Assembly (NCBI GenBank): GCA_958295885.1
Contig: OY282380.1
Coordinates: 3,038,001-3,102,000, forward strand
Length of the DNA stretch: 64,000 bases
DNA from: Arenicellales bacterium
GTDB lineage: Bacteria; Pseudomonadota; Gammaproteobacteria; Arenicellales; JAJDZL01
Reading direction: 5' to 3'
The notes under the pieces were generated by a model. That model ran no database searches and was not told where the DNA came from. It saw only the letters and a list, made by a program, of their open reading frames with translations. Shown in pieces: positions 19,095 to 28,737 of this stretch (position 1 is its first letter; every line of letters starts with the position of its first letter). Both the position numbers and the translations under genes were made by a program.

Positions 19095-20660
19095 TTGGTC
19101 ATGACTCATGATATTTGGGAGACGTTGAGTCCACAGCTTCTGTCAAACGAAGCAAATACAGCTTGGCTTCGACGATTGCGCGCTGGCGGTCCGGAAGTTT
19201 ATACGTATCGGCAGATTTATGACGGCAGCCTTCATCTGGCGAATCAACTTCGCCAGTTTGGCATTAAACAGGGCGATGTCGTATCGATCATCGGACCCAA
19301 TGGACCAGAATGGGGGATTGGTGCGATTGCGACCTGGAAAGTTGGAGCGATTCTTGCCCCGGTTCATATTGGAAATACGGAATCTGACATTCGAAGTCAG
19401 ATCGGCATTTTGAACCCAAAAATCCTGCTGCATCACAATGCTGAGAGAAAAATTCAGGACATCGGCGTAGAGGCGCTGCCGATCGAGGTAAGCTCGGAAT
19501 CAAGCAATGCGGAAATGCAGCAGCCTGCCAACAATCTATCAGCTGAAGAAGCCGTGCGGATCTATACTTCGGGGAGTACGGGCAAGCCCAAAATGGTGCG
19601 GCTGTCGCACAAAAATATTTCTACGAATTTTGTGACGTGCAGCAGGACCGTGTCAATTGATCAAAGTGACTGTTTTCTCAGTCTGCTTCCGCTGTCACAC
19701 ACATTTGAACTCGTGGGCGGCATGCTGCTGCCCCTGTATGTTGGAGCATCGATCGTAATACCCAAAGTGCTGACGGCAAAAGAAGTGATGGATGCGATGC
19801 TGGAAGAGAATGTGTCGGTCGTGCTTGCGGTTCCTCGACTCTTTAGAAACATTAAGATTGGCATGGAAAAAAAGTTTCAGGACAAAAGCTTCCTGGTGCG
19901 GGGTTATATCAGTCTGCTGCGTTCATTGCCGCTGGCGCTGCGCCGCCGCCTCAACGCGCCGATACGCAAGCAGCTGAGTCCGAATTTACGCTATTGGGTA
20001 AGTGGCGGCGCTCGTCTGGACCCGACAATTGCTCAGTTTTTTCGAGATTTGGGAATCAGCTTGAGACAGGGTTACGGACTGACTGAAACCTCCCCTGTAA
20101 CCTGCATTCAGGAAGCATTTCCGTCCAATCTCGACAGCGTTGGCTATGCAATTGAGGGAGTCGAAGTCCAGATACATGAACCCGATGAACATGGATGCGG
20201 CGAAGTGCTGATCAGAGGGGACAACATCATGATTGGCTATACCGACCCAAAATTGACTCAGGAAGTCATGATGGATGACTGGTTTCGAAGCGGTGACATA
20301 GGACGGCTGGACAATTTCGGAAACTTGAGCCTGACCGGGCGCTCAAAACGCATGATCATTACAGAAGCTGGAAAAAATGTCTATCCCGAAGAAATCGAAA
20401 CGCTGCTCGAGAGACACCCCGACATCAAGGAAGCCGGGGTGATCGAAGTGAATCAGCGTCCTTGCGCGGTGCTTGCGATGGAAAATCCAGATGAAAACAG
20501 GAAGGCGGCAAGGGAAATTCTTAATCAATACAACAACGGTGCGTCTGCACATAACCGGATCACGCGTTTCGCCCTGGTGGAAGAACTGCCGAAAACTCCA
20601 CTCGGCAAAAACGCTCTCTCTCAGCTGCCGGACGCTTTTCGGGAACACGAAGTCGGATAG
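19095..20660 (+). CDS. AMP-forming acyl-CoA synthetase/ligase
   Basis: Member of the ANL adenylating family, activating a carboxylic acid (probably a fatty acid) with ATP and CoA. Motifs in 521 residues: P-loop-like Y-T-S-G-S-T-G-K-P-K near residue 157, G-Y-G-L-T-E-T-S-P near 328, the hinge region with D-W-F-R-S-G-D-I-G and L-T-G-R-S-K-R-M-I, and the terminal catalytic Lys in T-P-L-G-K-N-A. It is slightly short and lacks a long C-terminal cap. M-V-M at 19095 and 19101 give two possible starts. Divergent from nadC, not in an operon; substrate cannot be told from sequence. Confidence 0.9.
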   Translation: MVMTHDIWETLSPQLLSNEANTAWLRRLRAGGPEVYTYRQIYDGSLHLANQLRQFGIKQGDVVSIIGPNGPEWGIGAIATWKVGAILAPVHIGNTESDIRSQIGILNPKILLHHNAERKIQDIGVEALPIEVSSESSNAEMQQPANNLSAEEAVRIYTSGSTGKPKMVRLSHKNISTNFVTCSRTVSIDQSDCFLSLLPLSHTFELVGGMLLPLYVGASIVIPKVLTAKEVMDAMLEENVSVVLAVPRLFRNIKIGMEKKFQDKSFLVRGYISLLRSLPLALRRRLNAPIRKQLSPNLRYWVSGGARLDPTIAQFFRDLGISLRQGYGLTETSPVTCIQEAFPSNLDSVGYAIEGVEVQIHEPDEHGCGEVLIRGDNIMIGYTDPKLTQEVMMDDWFRSGDIGRLDNFGNLSLTGRSKRMIITEAGKNVYPEEIETLLERHPDIKEAGVIEVNQRPCAVLAMENPDENRKAAREILNQYNNGASAHNRITRFALVEELPKTPLGKNALSQLPDAFREHEVG

Positions 20661-20778
20661 AGAAATCTCAATTTCAACTGGAGCGCTTCTGCAGTCGAGT
20701 CCTTGATTTACGATAGACCTGAAAAGGATTGTCGTTTTGATCAGACATCTCCATTCTGTTTCCAATCAACAGACTAGC

Positions 20779-20806
20779 TTGATTTGTGTCTAGCTGGCCT
20801 TATATT
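20779..20806 (+). promoter_or_regulatory. Candidate promoter for clpB
   Basis: TTGATT (20779-20784) and TATATT (20801-20806) separated by 16 bases, about 50 bases before the clpB start. The neighbouring CTTGA could also serve as a heat-shock sigma -35 element, but the C-rich heat-shock -10 is not evident. Confidence 0.4.
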
Positions 20807-20854
20807 CAGGCTGCTAGTGAACAAGACATTATTCATTGATGGGATCATCTTTTT

Positions 20855-23455
20855 ATGAAATTGGAAAAATTTACGGTTAAGTTGCAGGAAGCGCTTGGTG
20901 ATGCGCAGAGTTTGGCGGTAGGAAGAGATCATCAGTTCATTGAACCCACCCATCTGCTGCTGGCGCTGATCAACCAGGAAGGCGGCACTGTACGCCATCT
21001 GCTGCAGCAGTCGGAAGTTGACGTCGGTCAGCTGCGCGCCGAATTGATGAGGCATCTGGACCAGCAGGCACAGGTATTCGGACAAACGGGTGACGTCAAG
21101 ATTTCACAGGCCACCTTCCAGCTGTTCAATCGCGCGGACCGTGATGCTCAGAAAAAAGGGGATCGGTACATCTCCAGTGAAGTCATGCTGCTGGCCGCGC
21201 TGGATGGAAAAGACCGCGCCGCCAAGCTGCTCAAGAATGCAGGCGCTTCCCGCAGCAATCTGGAACAGCGAATCGAACGGATGCGTGGAGGCAAAACGGT
21301 AGATGATGCTCAGGAAGAAGGACAGCGCCGGGCTCTGGAAAAATTTACGATCGACCTGACAGAACGCGCACAGGAGGGGCGGCTGGATCCCGTCATCGGC
21401 CGCGATGACGAAATTCGCAGAACCATTCAGGTTCTGCAGAGACGAACCAAGAACAATCCGGTGCTGATTGGTGAAGCAGGTGTTGGAAAAACTGCGATTG
21501 TTGAAGGACTGGCGCAGAGAGTTGTGAATGGGGAAGTCCCTTCTGGCCTGAAGAACAATCGTCTGCTCGTTCTTGATGTAGGCGCTCTCATCGCCGGTAC
21601 GAAATTCAGGGGCGAATTTGAAGAAAGGCTGAAAGCCCTGCTTTCGGAACTTGCTCATCTTGAAGGCAAGGTCATATTGTTCATTGATGAAATTCACACG
21701 ATGATCGGAGCCGGTCGGACCGATGGTAACTCAATGGATGCAAGCAACATGCTCAAGCCTGCATTGGCGCGGGGTGAGCTTCATTGTGTCGGAGCAACCA
21801 CACTGGATGAATATCGAAAGTATGTTGAAAAAGACGCCGCGATTGAGCGCAGATTTCAAAAAATCCTGGTGCAGGAACCAAGCATCGAAGACACCATTGC
21901 AATGCTGCGCGGCATTCTGGAAAAGTATGAAGTTCATCACGGCGTAAGCATCACGGATCCCGCGATCATTGCGGCCACGCAGCTGTCTCAGCGTTACATT
22001 ACCGATCGAAACCTGCCGGACAAGGCGATCGATTTAATTGACGAAGCTGCGAGTCGAATCCGAATCGAAATCGATTCAAAACCGGAGGCACTGGACCGAC
22101 TCGAAAGAAAAATTATTCAGCTGAAAATTGAACGGGAGGCGCTGAAGAACGATACGGACCCGACGTCACAGGACAATCTGCGAAATCTTGAGAACGACCT
22201 GCAGGAACACGAAAGCGAGTATTCGAAGCTGGAACAGGTCTGGTTTGGTGAAAAAGCGGCCGCAATGAGCGTTCATCATGTTCGCGAAAAGCTGGACGCG
22301 GCAAGGATCGAGGAAATGAATGCGCAGAGAGCAGGACATCTTGAACAGCTGGCGAGACTCAGAAATGAAGTGATACCCAGCTTGGAACGCGAGCTGTCCC
22401 GCGCCGATGAAGTCAAGGAGTTCGAACTGCTTCGAAGTTCAGTTACAGAAGAAGAGATCGCGGAAGTCGTCTCAAATATGACTGGGATTCCAGTGAGCAG
22501 GATGTTCGAAGGAGAACGCATTAAATTACTGCGGATGGAACAGGAGATCGCAAAACGCGTAATCGGTCAGGAAAGGGCGATTCAAGCTGTTTCTGATGCG
22601 ATTCGAAGGTCTCGGACCGGTTTGTCCGATCCGAATCAACCCTCGGGCACTTTCATGTTTCTGGGACCTACAGGTGTTGGCAAGACGGAACTGTCCAAAG
22701 CTCTGGCAGAATTTCTTTTCGACACGGAAGACTCGCTGATTCGTATCGACATGTCGGAGTTCATGGAGAAACATTCAGTTTCAAAACTCATCGGCTCACC
22801 GCCAGGTTACATTGGCTATGACGAGGGTGGTTATCTGACTGAATTGGTTCGCCGTCGTCCGTACAGCGTAATTCTGATGGATGAAATAGAGAAAGCACAT
22901 CCGGACATCTTTAATATTCTTCTGCAGGTTCTAGACGACGGCCGCCTGACCGACGGGCAGGGCAGAACGGTCGATTTTCGGAATACGATTGTGGTCATGA
23001 CATCCAATCTTGGTTCAGACCTGATCCAGGAAATGGCTGGCAGGTCGGACTATGAAAGTCTTCAAAGCGCGGTGCTTGCCGTAGTCACCAGAAATTTTCG
23101 GCCGGAATTCATCAATCGAATTGACGAAATGATCGTGTTTCATTCTCTGTCCACCGAACACATGCGCGGAATCGCACGAGTCCTGATTCGAGAACTGCAG
23201 CAAAGACTTTCAAGCCGAGATCTGAAACTGCACATGGATGATCAGGCGATTGACAAGCTGGCTGAAATCGGTTTTGATCCGGTCTATGGCGCGCGTCCTT
23301 TGCGAAGGACGCTTCAGTCGATGATTGAAAATTCCTTGGCCAGAGAAATACTTGAAGGCAACTTTTCGCCGGGTGATGAAATTAGGGTCATATGGAGTAG
23401 CGGTGAGTTTCAATTTGGTCACCACGAGAGAAATGAGCGTTCGGCAGCCGCCTGA
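20855..23455 (+). CDS. clpB: Disaggregase ClpB
   Basis: Hexameric AAA+ chaperone that threads aggregated proteins with DnaK. 866 residues in the usual order: N-domain with two Clp repeats, AAA-1 with Walker A G-E-A-G-V-G-K-T and Walker [10 protein letters not shown], coiled-coil middle domain (about residues 400-530) rich in E/R/L, AAA-2 with Walker A G-P-T-G-V-G-K-T and V-I-L-M-D-E-I-E-K, arginine finger region and C-terminal domain. The start at 20855 is the family start (M-K-L-E-K-F-T-V-K). Presence of the middle domain separates it from ClpA. Confidence 0.98.
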   Translation: MKLEKFTVKLQEALGDAQSLAVGRDHQFIEPTHLLLALINQEGGTVRHLLQQSEVDVGQLRAELMRHLDQQAQVFGQTGDVKISQATFQLFNRADRDAQKKGDRYISSEVMLLAALDGKDRAAKLLKNAGASRSNLEQRIERMRGGKTVDDAQEEGQRRALEKFTIDLTERAQEGRLDPVIGRDDEIRRTIQVLQRRTKNNPVLIGEAGVGKTAIVEGLAQRVVNGEVPSGLKNNRLLVLDVGALIAGTKFRGEFEERLKALLSELAHLEGKVILFIDEIHTMIGAGRTDGNSMDASNMLKPALARGELHCVGATTLDEYRKYVEKDAAIERRFQKILVQEPSIEDTIAMLRGILEKYEVHHGVSITDPAIIAATQLSQRYITDRNLPDKAIDLIDEAASRIRIEIDSKPEALDRLERKIIQLKIEREALKNDTDPTSQDNLRNLENDLQEHESEYSKLEQVWFGEKAAAMSVHHVREKLDAARIEEMNAQRAGHLEQLARLRNEVIPSLERELSRADEVKEFELLRSSVTEEEIAEVVSNMTGIPVSRMFEGERIKLLRMEQEIAKRVIGQERAIQAVSDAIRRSRTGLSDPNQPSGTFMFLGPTGVGKTELSKALAEFLFDTEDSLIRIDMSEFMEKHSVSKLIGSPPGYIGYDEGGYLTELVRRRPYSVILMDEIEKAHPDIFNILLQVLDDGRLTDGQGRTVDFRNTIVVMTSNLGSDLIQEMAGRSDYESLQSAVLAVVTRNFRPEFINRIDEMIVFHSLSTEHMRGIARVLIRELQQRLSSRDLKLHMDDQAIDKLAEIGFDPVYGARPLRRTLQSMIENSLAREILEGNFSPGDEIRVIWSSGEFQFGHHERNERSAAA

Positions 23456-23470
23456 CGTTCGCTCAGTCCA

Positions 23471-23864
23471 GCGCAGATGGGATTCTAAAGTGGCTGTAAA
23501 AATTCCGTTTCGATATGATGACGAATTCGAACACGGAAAAATTCAGCAGATTTCACATCTTGTCCGAAGAATCGTAGCGAACAATCCCAGCAGGTTTACC
23601 TTCCGCGGTACTGGCACGTATGCCGTCGGTTGGGGTTAGGTTGCCGTAATTGATCCCGTACCGCTTCTGGACAGTCATATCTCCGCAATTGCGAATCAGC
23701 TGGAAGGTGAGACGATTCTCACATCCTGGTCACCCACACCCACAGCGATCATTCGCCAGCTGCACGTCCGCTTCAGAGAATGTGCGGAGCTCCCATTTAC
23801 GGATGCCGGCCGCCAGTTCAAAATTATTCCGATGTGCCTTCTGCTCCAATCGAGGAAGATATCG
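23471..23864 (+). pseudogene. Broken partial copy of the MBL-fold gene at 27800
   Basis: This stretch aligns base for base with 27781-28175, about 92 percent identical by hand count, including the HxHxDH-type metal-site region. It is dead: a TAG at 23636-23638 replaces a glutamine codon, one base is lost near 23717, and the copy ends abruptly at 23864 where the intact gene continues. It begins directly after the clpB stop. Weak similarity may extend into the bases around that stop, hinting that a clpB-MBL order may be ancestral. Confidence 0.88.
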
Positions 23865-23957
23865 GGAATTGTATACTTGACAGCCTACTAAATAGAACAG
23901 TTTATATTTTCTTTTTAGAAATTTTGTAACAAGCCCCACATAGAAAAGAACAGTGAA

Positions 23958-24296
23958 TTGAAACCAATTGATGAAAAACGAAGACGAGTAATTAATATCG
24001 AGGACGGCGGTTTTTTGCCGCTTATCGACGACGATGGCCGAGAAGATGGCGAAGTACTGCAAATCAATCCAAATACAAAGTTAGGATATGGATTTCATGT
24101 TTATAGAATGCCACCCGGACACACTACGACAGCCCATGTCCACGAGGGTGACGAAGAATTTTTCGTACTTGAAGGGGAGCTGGTTGACCATGACGGGCAT
24201 CGCTACAAGAAGGGCGACCTAGTCTGGCTTGATGCAAAAACCAAGCACAATTCCTATTCACCGGATGGCGCGTTGCTTGTGGTATTTTATCGGTGA
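23958..24296 (+). CDS. Small cupin-domain protein
   Basis: Single-domain cupin of 112 residues. Cupin motif 1 is read as H-V-H-E-G-D-E-E-F-F-V-L-E-G-E near residues 60-75 and motif 2 as K-G-D-L-V-W-L-D-A-K-T-K-H near 83-97, giving a plausible His/Glu metal site. The start is a TTG (L-K-P-I-D) because no better in-frame ATG precedes the fold. Its last two thirds and about 160 bp of downstream non-coding sequence recur at 25381-25750. Function unknown; such cupins may be metal-binding isomerases, dioxygenases or sensors. Confidence 0.75.
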   Translation: MKPIDEKRRRVINIEDGGFLPLIDDDGREDGEVLQINPNTKLGYGFHVYRMPPGHTTTAHVHEGDEEFFVLEGELVDHDGHRYKKGDLVWLDAKTKHNSYSPDGALLVVFYR

Positions 24297-24460
24297 ATCA
24301 GTTTATTGAGTTCAGAGTACAGATGAAGGACCCGCAAGTGCTCGCTCCCGAACAAAGGGTAGATTCCAGTCTCCGTTGTATGGCATGATGCTTTTTTCTA
24401 ATCATTTCTATATCAGGCAGCCAGTCTCAGCAAACCAGAGAGAGCGCATAATCTCACCAT
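24094..24460 (+). repeat. Diverged duplication, copy A
   Basis: Covers the second half of the cupin gene and about 160 bp past its stop; recognisably similar to 25381-25750 (shared CTCAGCAAACC and ATCTCACCAT at the far ends). The two copies flank the SGNH-like gene in direct orientation. Confidence 0.7.
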
Positions 24461-24513
24461 GGTGGAGGCTTTCACCGAAAACCCTCTAAGTTTATAATTA
24501 TTTTCTCGAAACA

Positions 24514-25305
24514 TCAATCAGTTAGCTCGTAGAACTGATTGACTGTATCATGCGCCACTTGTTGTAGAAACAACCTCGTATCAGTATCGATCTCGCCAAA
24601 ATAATCGTAACTATTACCTATCGGAGACTGATTGTACAAGCTCGCAAACACAGTGGCTGCGCCCAAGTAAGTACCGAGTAAAGACGGATGTGTTCCGTCA
24701 TACGACCTGTGTAACTGCAACTCCGGACGACGGCGATACGATTCCTCAAATGCGAGACCCACTGGAATCACCAAAGCATCGACTTCATTCCCCACTTTTG
24801 TGTAGAGTGATTCGATATCTCGCATCCGGCCACTACGTTGAAGCTTGTGGGGAAGCACATAAGCTGGTGTCATGTATAGTGCCACTTCACCACCTCGGCG
24901 GCGTATGGATTCTGAATGCTGTTTGACAGAATTTGCAAATAGTGCGCTATTTTCCTCTGTCAGCACAGCAGTACTGTGCCCCTGAAGAATAACCACCTGA
25001 AACGGCTCGTCAAATCCTAGTTGACCGGGTTTAAGGTAATTTGCAACATCGTGATGAATGAGTCTAGCGCCGTTAATGGTAGCGGATTTGAACTTCGTGT
25101 CATCATGCACGAATAGCCCGGCGGAAATGACCATTCGCAGCAGATGATGGTGAAGGCTGTTGTTGTAGTAAAGATAACTGTTTCCGACTAAGAGCAGGTG
25201 TGAAGGATTGGTGACGGTCAACGACTTGACCGATGGTGTTTCGCTCGCAAGTGCGACACCCGATAACCAGATGACTACGATGAACGTCAATCGAATCAAT
25301 TTCAT
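24514..25305 (-). CDS. Exported SGNH-hydrolase-like protein (DUF4886-like)
   Basis: Start at 25305 is supported by GGAGGA (complement of 25308-25313) and a signal peptide (L-I-R-L-T-F-I-V-V-I-W-L-S-G-V-A-L-A). The mature 240-odd residues begin with the SGNH block-I form L-L-L-V-G-N-S-Y-L-Y-Y-N-N, with Asn/Gly blocks in the middle (V-V-I-L-Q-G-H-S) and block V D-G-T-H-P-S near the C-terminus, giving a Ser-Asp-His set. Such proteins act as esterases or lipases on sugars and lipids outside the cytoplasm. It lies between two direct copies of cupin sequence, so was probably caught in, or created, that duplication. Confidence 0.72.
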   Translation of the reverse strand: MKLIRLTFIVVIWLSGVALASETPSVKSLTVTNPSHLLLVGNSYLYYNNSLHHHLLRMVISAGLFVHDDTKFKSATINGARLIHHDVANYLKPGQLGFDEPFQVVILQGHSTAVLTEENSALFANSVKQHSESIRRRGGEVALYMTPAYVLPHKLQRSGRMRDIESLYTKVGNEVDALVIPVGLAFEESYRRRPELQLHRSYDGTHPSLLGTYLGAATVFASLYNQSPIGNSYDYFGEIDTDTRLFLQQVAHDTVNQFYELTD

Positions 25306-25380
25306 AATCCTCCGTTTCAGATAGCTTCTGGAAAGCATCCATCTGTCTAACATAGCATTGAATTAACGTATTATTTTGGT

Positions 25381-25750
25381 TTCACATGTTCATGATAATT
25401 TACTGCATTATGACAGCAGTCGCCCGTGTTCACTCGGGCGACGAAGAGTATTTCGTGCTTGAAAGGAAGCTGACTAACCTTGACGGGCGTCGCTACAGGA
25501 AAGGCAATCTTGTCTGGCTTGATGCAAATGTCAGACACAATTCCTACTCACCGGAGGATGCGTTACTTGTGGTAAATTTTCGGTGAAGCAACTCATCGAG
25601 TCCAGAGTTCGGATAGTGGTACCGCCAGTACTCGCCCCGAGGCAAAAGGCATAATCTTGTCGCCGTAGTACAGCACGATACCTTTCTGGGAATCATCTCC
25701 ACATCTGCAGCGCGTCTCAGCAAACCTGACATGTCGCTTGATCTCACCAT
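25381..25750 (+). repeat. Diverged duplication, copy B
   Basis: Second copy of the cupin-plus-downstream segment. Homology with copy A continues well past the stop codon, showing DNA duplication rather than protein convergence. Confidence 0.7.
25386..25586 (+). pseudogene. Truncated cupin remnant
   Basis: 66 codons matching the C-terminal two thirds of the cupin at 23958 (H-S-G-D-E-E-Y-F-V-L-E, then K-G-N-L-V-W-L-D-A-N-V-R-H). The N-terminal third is absent and the glycine of motif 1 is replaced (L-E-R instead of L-E-G), so a metal site is doubtful. Confidence 0.75.
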
Positions 25751-25924
25751 CGAAAAGGATATCACCTCAATTCCCTAGGTTCCTGCTCCTAGTAAAATAA
25801 CCAGATCAACTTCGATTTTCTCCTTATCTCGATAATGCCACATGCGCAAATCGGAATTGGTCCATCTCAATTGAGTAAATATTTACTGAACTACAAGAGA
25901 TTTCAATAAGTGACCAAAGAAAAT

Positions 25925-26527
25925 TCAGTTTTTCTTCCAATCTTGGACAGCTAGTCTCACAAGTGTTGCAGCAAGACCACTGTCGACAAAGAGAATTTTA
26001 GGTGACTTAACGAGATGTTTAGTGTAATTGGAATCCCAAGTCGGAAGTAGGCGTATGATATACACTCGCTTAAGATAAGTGAGATAACGTTCCACTGTGA
26101 TCCGATGAGCGCCGAGTCTGCCGGCCAAATCAGTAACACTCAATAGCTGTCCAGTCCGAAACGCGAGCAGTTCCAACAAACGAGACAGCATTCCGGATTT
26201 TCTAACATCAAATTTTTCAGGTACATTTCGCTCGACAATATTTCTTAAGTACTGTCTTCTCCAGTCTCTCGCACGTTGCTCAGCCTGCTTAAGTGGTTCA
26301 GTATATTCACCGGACATTACTTGGTTCCCGATAGAAAAATCTTTATTCGTAGCTCGCCTGTTTCTACCGTTCTGCGCGAGGTTGCCTTGAAATAATTCGA
26401 GCAAGAAATTTCCATTTCCGCGGTTTTTTTCTGCTTCACTCAGTGGTTGAAGTTCTATGACCTCCATTGTTCCAGTCAAAGATTCGGTAATCACTGGGAT
26501 TGAGAGCAAATTGGCTGATCCAGTCAA
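25925..26527 (-). pseudogene. Truncated DUF4143-type ATPase
   Basis: About 200 codons from the middle of a AAA/DUF4143 protein of the kind found intact at 55475. It begins in the sensor strand (L-T-G-S-A-N-L-L) and runs into the winged-helix region (A-G-R-L-G-A-H-R-I-T-V-E-R-Y-L), so the P-loop half is missing; it stops before the nuclease-like C-terminal half. The 5' break is near 26527-26590, where the next gene is also cut. Not close in sequence to the 55475 copy. Confidence 0.8.
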
Positions 26528-26592
26528 TGGAAATCACCCAGGTCGTCGGTCTCCGTTGACCGAAACTTTGATTGAGGAAATGAGGACCGGAA

Positions 26593-26790
26593 CTATTTGA
26601 ACTTCCAGTTTAATTTCTTTTCCATCAGCACCTTAACTTCCGAAACATCTTCTTTAGTGGCCAAATATTCAATGCGCGTTTCAAGTCGTGCTAATCGTTC
26701 TCCAAGACTATCTCCACCTCCATCGCCCGAGCTTCCCCTAACTGGTGGTTCGAATTGTTCGTCAACCGTTTGAAGGTGATCATTTGCCAC
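26593..26790 (-). CDS. Small coiled-coil protein, probably truncated
   Basis: 65 residues from a GTG start that overlaps the preceding gene by 11 bases. After a Gly/Ser-rich linker it has an amphipathic helix (L-A-R-L-E-T-R-I-E-Y-L-A-T-K-E-D-V) of a type often followed by a C-terminal membrane helix, which is absent here; the stop coincides with the rearrangement boundary at about 26590. Function unknown. Confidence 0.55.
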   Translation of the reverse strand: MANDHLQTVDEQFEPPVRGSSGDGGGDSLGERLARLETRIEYLATKEDVSEVKVLMEKKLNWKFK

Positions 26791-27043
26791 TCAATTTCTC
26801 CCATTGATCGAGCCACTCCCAAAGTGATCTTTTAAAATAGCCGCTATAGGCCTTGTTCAACTTGAAAACAACACCCAATTTGTTTTCACCAATTCCTATG
26901 TTTTTAGAAATGTTCTGCGAAATCTGGTCGGAAGAAACTAGAAAGGTTGTATCAGATAATTCGTAATAATCGGGGTATGCATCCTTAATACGATTGATAA
27001 CTTCTGAATTTGTCTTCCCTAATACAATTACAAAAACAGCCAT
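26780..27043 (-). CDS. Small hypothetical protein
   Basis: 87 residues starting at an ATG with an AAGGGA ribosome site just upstream. Begins with a beta-strand (M-A-V-F-V-I-V-L-G-K) followed by an alternating helix/strand pattern (T-T-F-L-V-S-S-D-Q-I) and a C-terminal W-E-W-L helix, resembling small ferredoxin-like folds. I do not recognise the family. Overlap with the next small gene makes the pair look like a two-gene accessory unit. Confidence 0.6.
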   Translation of the reverse strand: MAVFVIVLGKTNSEVINRIKDAYPDYYELSDTTFLVSSDQISQNISKNIGIGENKLGVVFKLNKAYSGYFKRSLWEWLDQWEKLSGK

Positions 27044-27109
27044 AATTTCCCTTGTCTCGTTTTAAATTTCAAGTCGTTCGACTTGATAATACAATAGCTG
27101 GGTTTCCTT

Positions 27110-27301
27110 ATGCTATTTCTAGTATTTATATATGGAGGTTCGTTGTACTTGTATTTTCTTGGATTCATAGCAGTGACGGTTGTTCTGCTCTTAGAATATG
27201 CTCCAAAGTTAGTATTTGAATTATCGGTATCGGATGTTGATACTCATCAATTGAATGTTCCTAACTTCAGTCTCGGAGTTCAAAAACACAGGATAGTGTG
27301 A
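27110..27301 (+). CDS. Short hydrophobic frame, possible UbiA-type remnant
   Basis: 63 residues with a long membrane helix (Y-F-L-G-F-I-A-V-T-V-V-L-L-L-E-Y) followed by a polar tail with V-P-N-F-S-L-G-V. The pattern is reminiscent of the last segment of UbiA-type prenyltransferases but too degraded to assert. It could simply be chance in AT-rich DNA. Confidence 0.22.
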   Translation: MLFLVFIYGGSLYLYFLGFIAVTVVLLLEYAPKLVFELSVSDVDTHQLNVPNFSLGVQKHRIV

Positions 27302-27338
27302 TTCAATATATTGATTTCATATGATTAAATAGCCTCGG

Positions 27339-27764
27339 TTGGTCGATAAAGTCAATTTTTGTCAGCCGACAATGAAACCAAGAGAGCACAGCAAAACCAA
27401 TAGAGGTCATGTACTGAAAATTTGTAGCAGAAATCCAAGATCACCCTCAACCATTGAAGAATTCGCAACTGCTTCGAGCACCGTCATGGACAATCTGTTT
27501 GCCGACAGCTGCCGCTCGCTGAATTTGAGAACTGCGCTGTGTCGTTCGGGCATCGCCAAGCGCAGTGGCTTGGAACTTGTACAAACGGTGTATTTGCTGC
27601 TGATGTGGGTGTTTCTGCGGGATTCGTCGGCAGCCGTGTTCCGTCGCTGTTCAATGCAGGTATTCTTTCTAGCCAGCAAAGATTCGATCCACGACCTGTT
27701 CAAGAGTCAGACGGTCAATTGGCGTCAGTTTCATCAGTTGATGGCGCTGCACGTTTATTGAGGC
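27339..27764 (+). mobile_element. 5' fragment of a DDE transposase gene
   Basis: About 140 codons corresponding to the N-terminus of an IS4-like transposase: R-S-G-I-A-K-R-S-G-L-E-L-V, L-L-M-W-V-F-L, then S-K-D-S-I-H-D-L-F and N-W-R-Q-F-H-Q-L. The catalytic domain is absent; the fragment stops exactly where sequence homologous to the clpB/MBL duplication begins (about 27765). Confidence 0.72.
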
Positions 27765-27799
27765 CTGCGTTTACAGTTGAGCGCAAATGGGATTCTAAA

Positions 27800-28708
27800 G
27801 TGGCTGTAAAAATTCCGTTTCGATATGATGATGACTTCGAATACGGAAAAATTCATCAGATTTCGCCCCTTGTCCGAAGGATCGTAGCGAACAATCCCAG
27901 CAGGTTTACCTTCCGCGGCACAGGTACGTATGTCGTTGGCTGGGGTCAGGTTGCCGTAATTGATCCCGGACCGCTTCTGGACAGTCATATCTCCGCGATT
28001 GCGAATCAGCTGGAAGGTGAGACGATTTCTCACATTCTTGTCACTCACACCCACAGCGATCATTCACCAGCTGCACGGCCGCTTCAGAGAATGTGCGGAG
28101 CTCCCATTTACGGCTGCCGGCTGCCAGTTCAACATCATTCCGATGGACCTTCCGCTCCAGTCGAGGAAGATATCGATGCAAATTTTCGATCGACTGTCGA
28201 AATTTCAGATGGAGATGTCTTAAAGGGGAAAAACTGGACGCTGAAATGCGTCCACACGCCCGGTCACATGTCGAATCATTTCTGTTTTCGACTGCTGGAG
28301 GAAAAAGCGCTTTTCTCTGGAGATCATGTGATGGGTTGGTCGACTACCGTCATTGTTCCACCAGAAGGTTCAATGTCAGACTACATGAACAGCCTGGATC
28401 TTCTGCTTGAGGCTGACGATGAAGTATTTTACCCAACTCATGGTCCGTCGATTCGAGACCCAAATCCGTTCGTGCAAGCCTACAAGGCCCATCGCATTGA
28501 ACGAGAAGAACAGATCGTGGACTGTCTCAAGGCTGGAATGACAACTGTAGGCGAAATCGTGCCGATTGTGTATCGGAACACGGACAGAGCTTTGCACGCA
28601 GCGGCGGCTCGGTCGTTATTTGCGACATTGATTAAATTGTGGGAAGAGAAAAAAGTGCTCTGTGACACCGAACCGAAACTGAATTCAAGCTATCGTTTGG
28701 ACGAATAG
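27800..28708 (+). CDS. MBL-fold metallo-hydrolase (LACTB2-like)
   Basis: Intact gene; GTG at 27800 gives 302 residues. The preceding in-frame codons belong to the transposase fragment in a different phase and are rejected. Metal motif H-T-H-S-D-H near residue 86, further metal ligands in H-T-P-G-H-M-S-N-H and S-G-D-H-V-M-G, and a C-terminal winged-helix-like segment (I-V-D-C-L-K-A-G-M-T-T-V-G-E-I-V), the layout of the LACTB2/BLACT_WH group. Members include RNases and thioester or ester hydrolases. A dead partial copy is at 23471-23864. Convergent with hemE. Confidence 0.88.
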   Translation: MAVKIPFRYDDDFEYGKIHQISPLVRRIVANNPSRFTFRGTGTYVVGWGQVAVIDPGPLLDSHISAIANQLEGETISHILVTHTHSDHSPAARPLQRMCGAPIYGCRLPVQHHSDGPSAPVEEDIDANFRSTVEISDGDVLKGKNWTLKCVHTPGHMSNHFCFRLLEEKALFSGDHVMGWSTTVIVPPEGSMSDYMNSLDLLLEADDEVFYPTHGPSIRDPNPFVQAYKAHRIEREEQIVDCLKAGMTTVGEIVPIVYRNTDRALHAAAARSLFATLIKLWEEKKVLCDTEPKLNSSYRLDE

Positions 28709-28737
28709 TCAGCGCGGCGCTTTACGCTGGTCGGAAC

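Noticed and set aside
27539..27799. Upstream extension of the MBL-fold gene
   Set aside because: These codons are the transposase fragment read out of phase; the fold starts after 27800.
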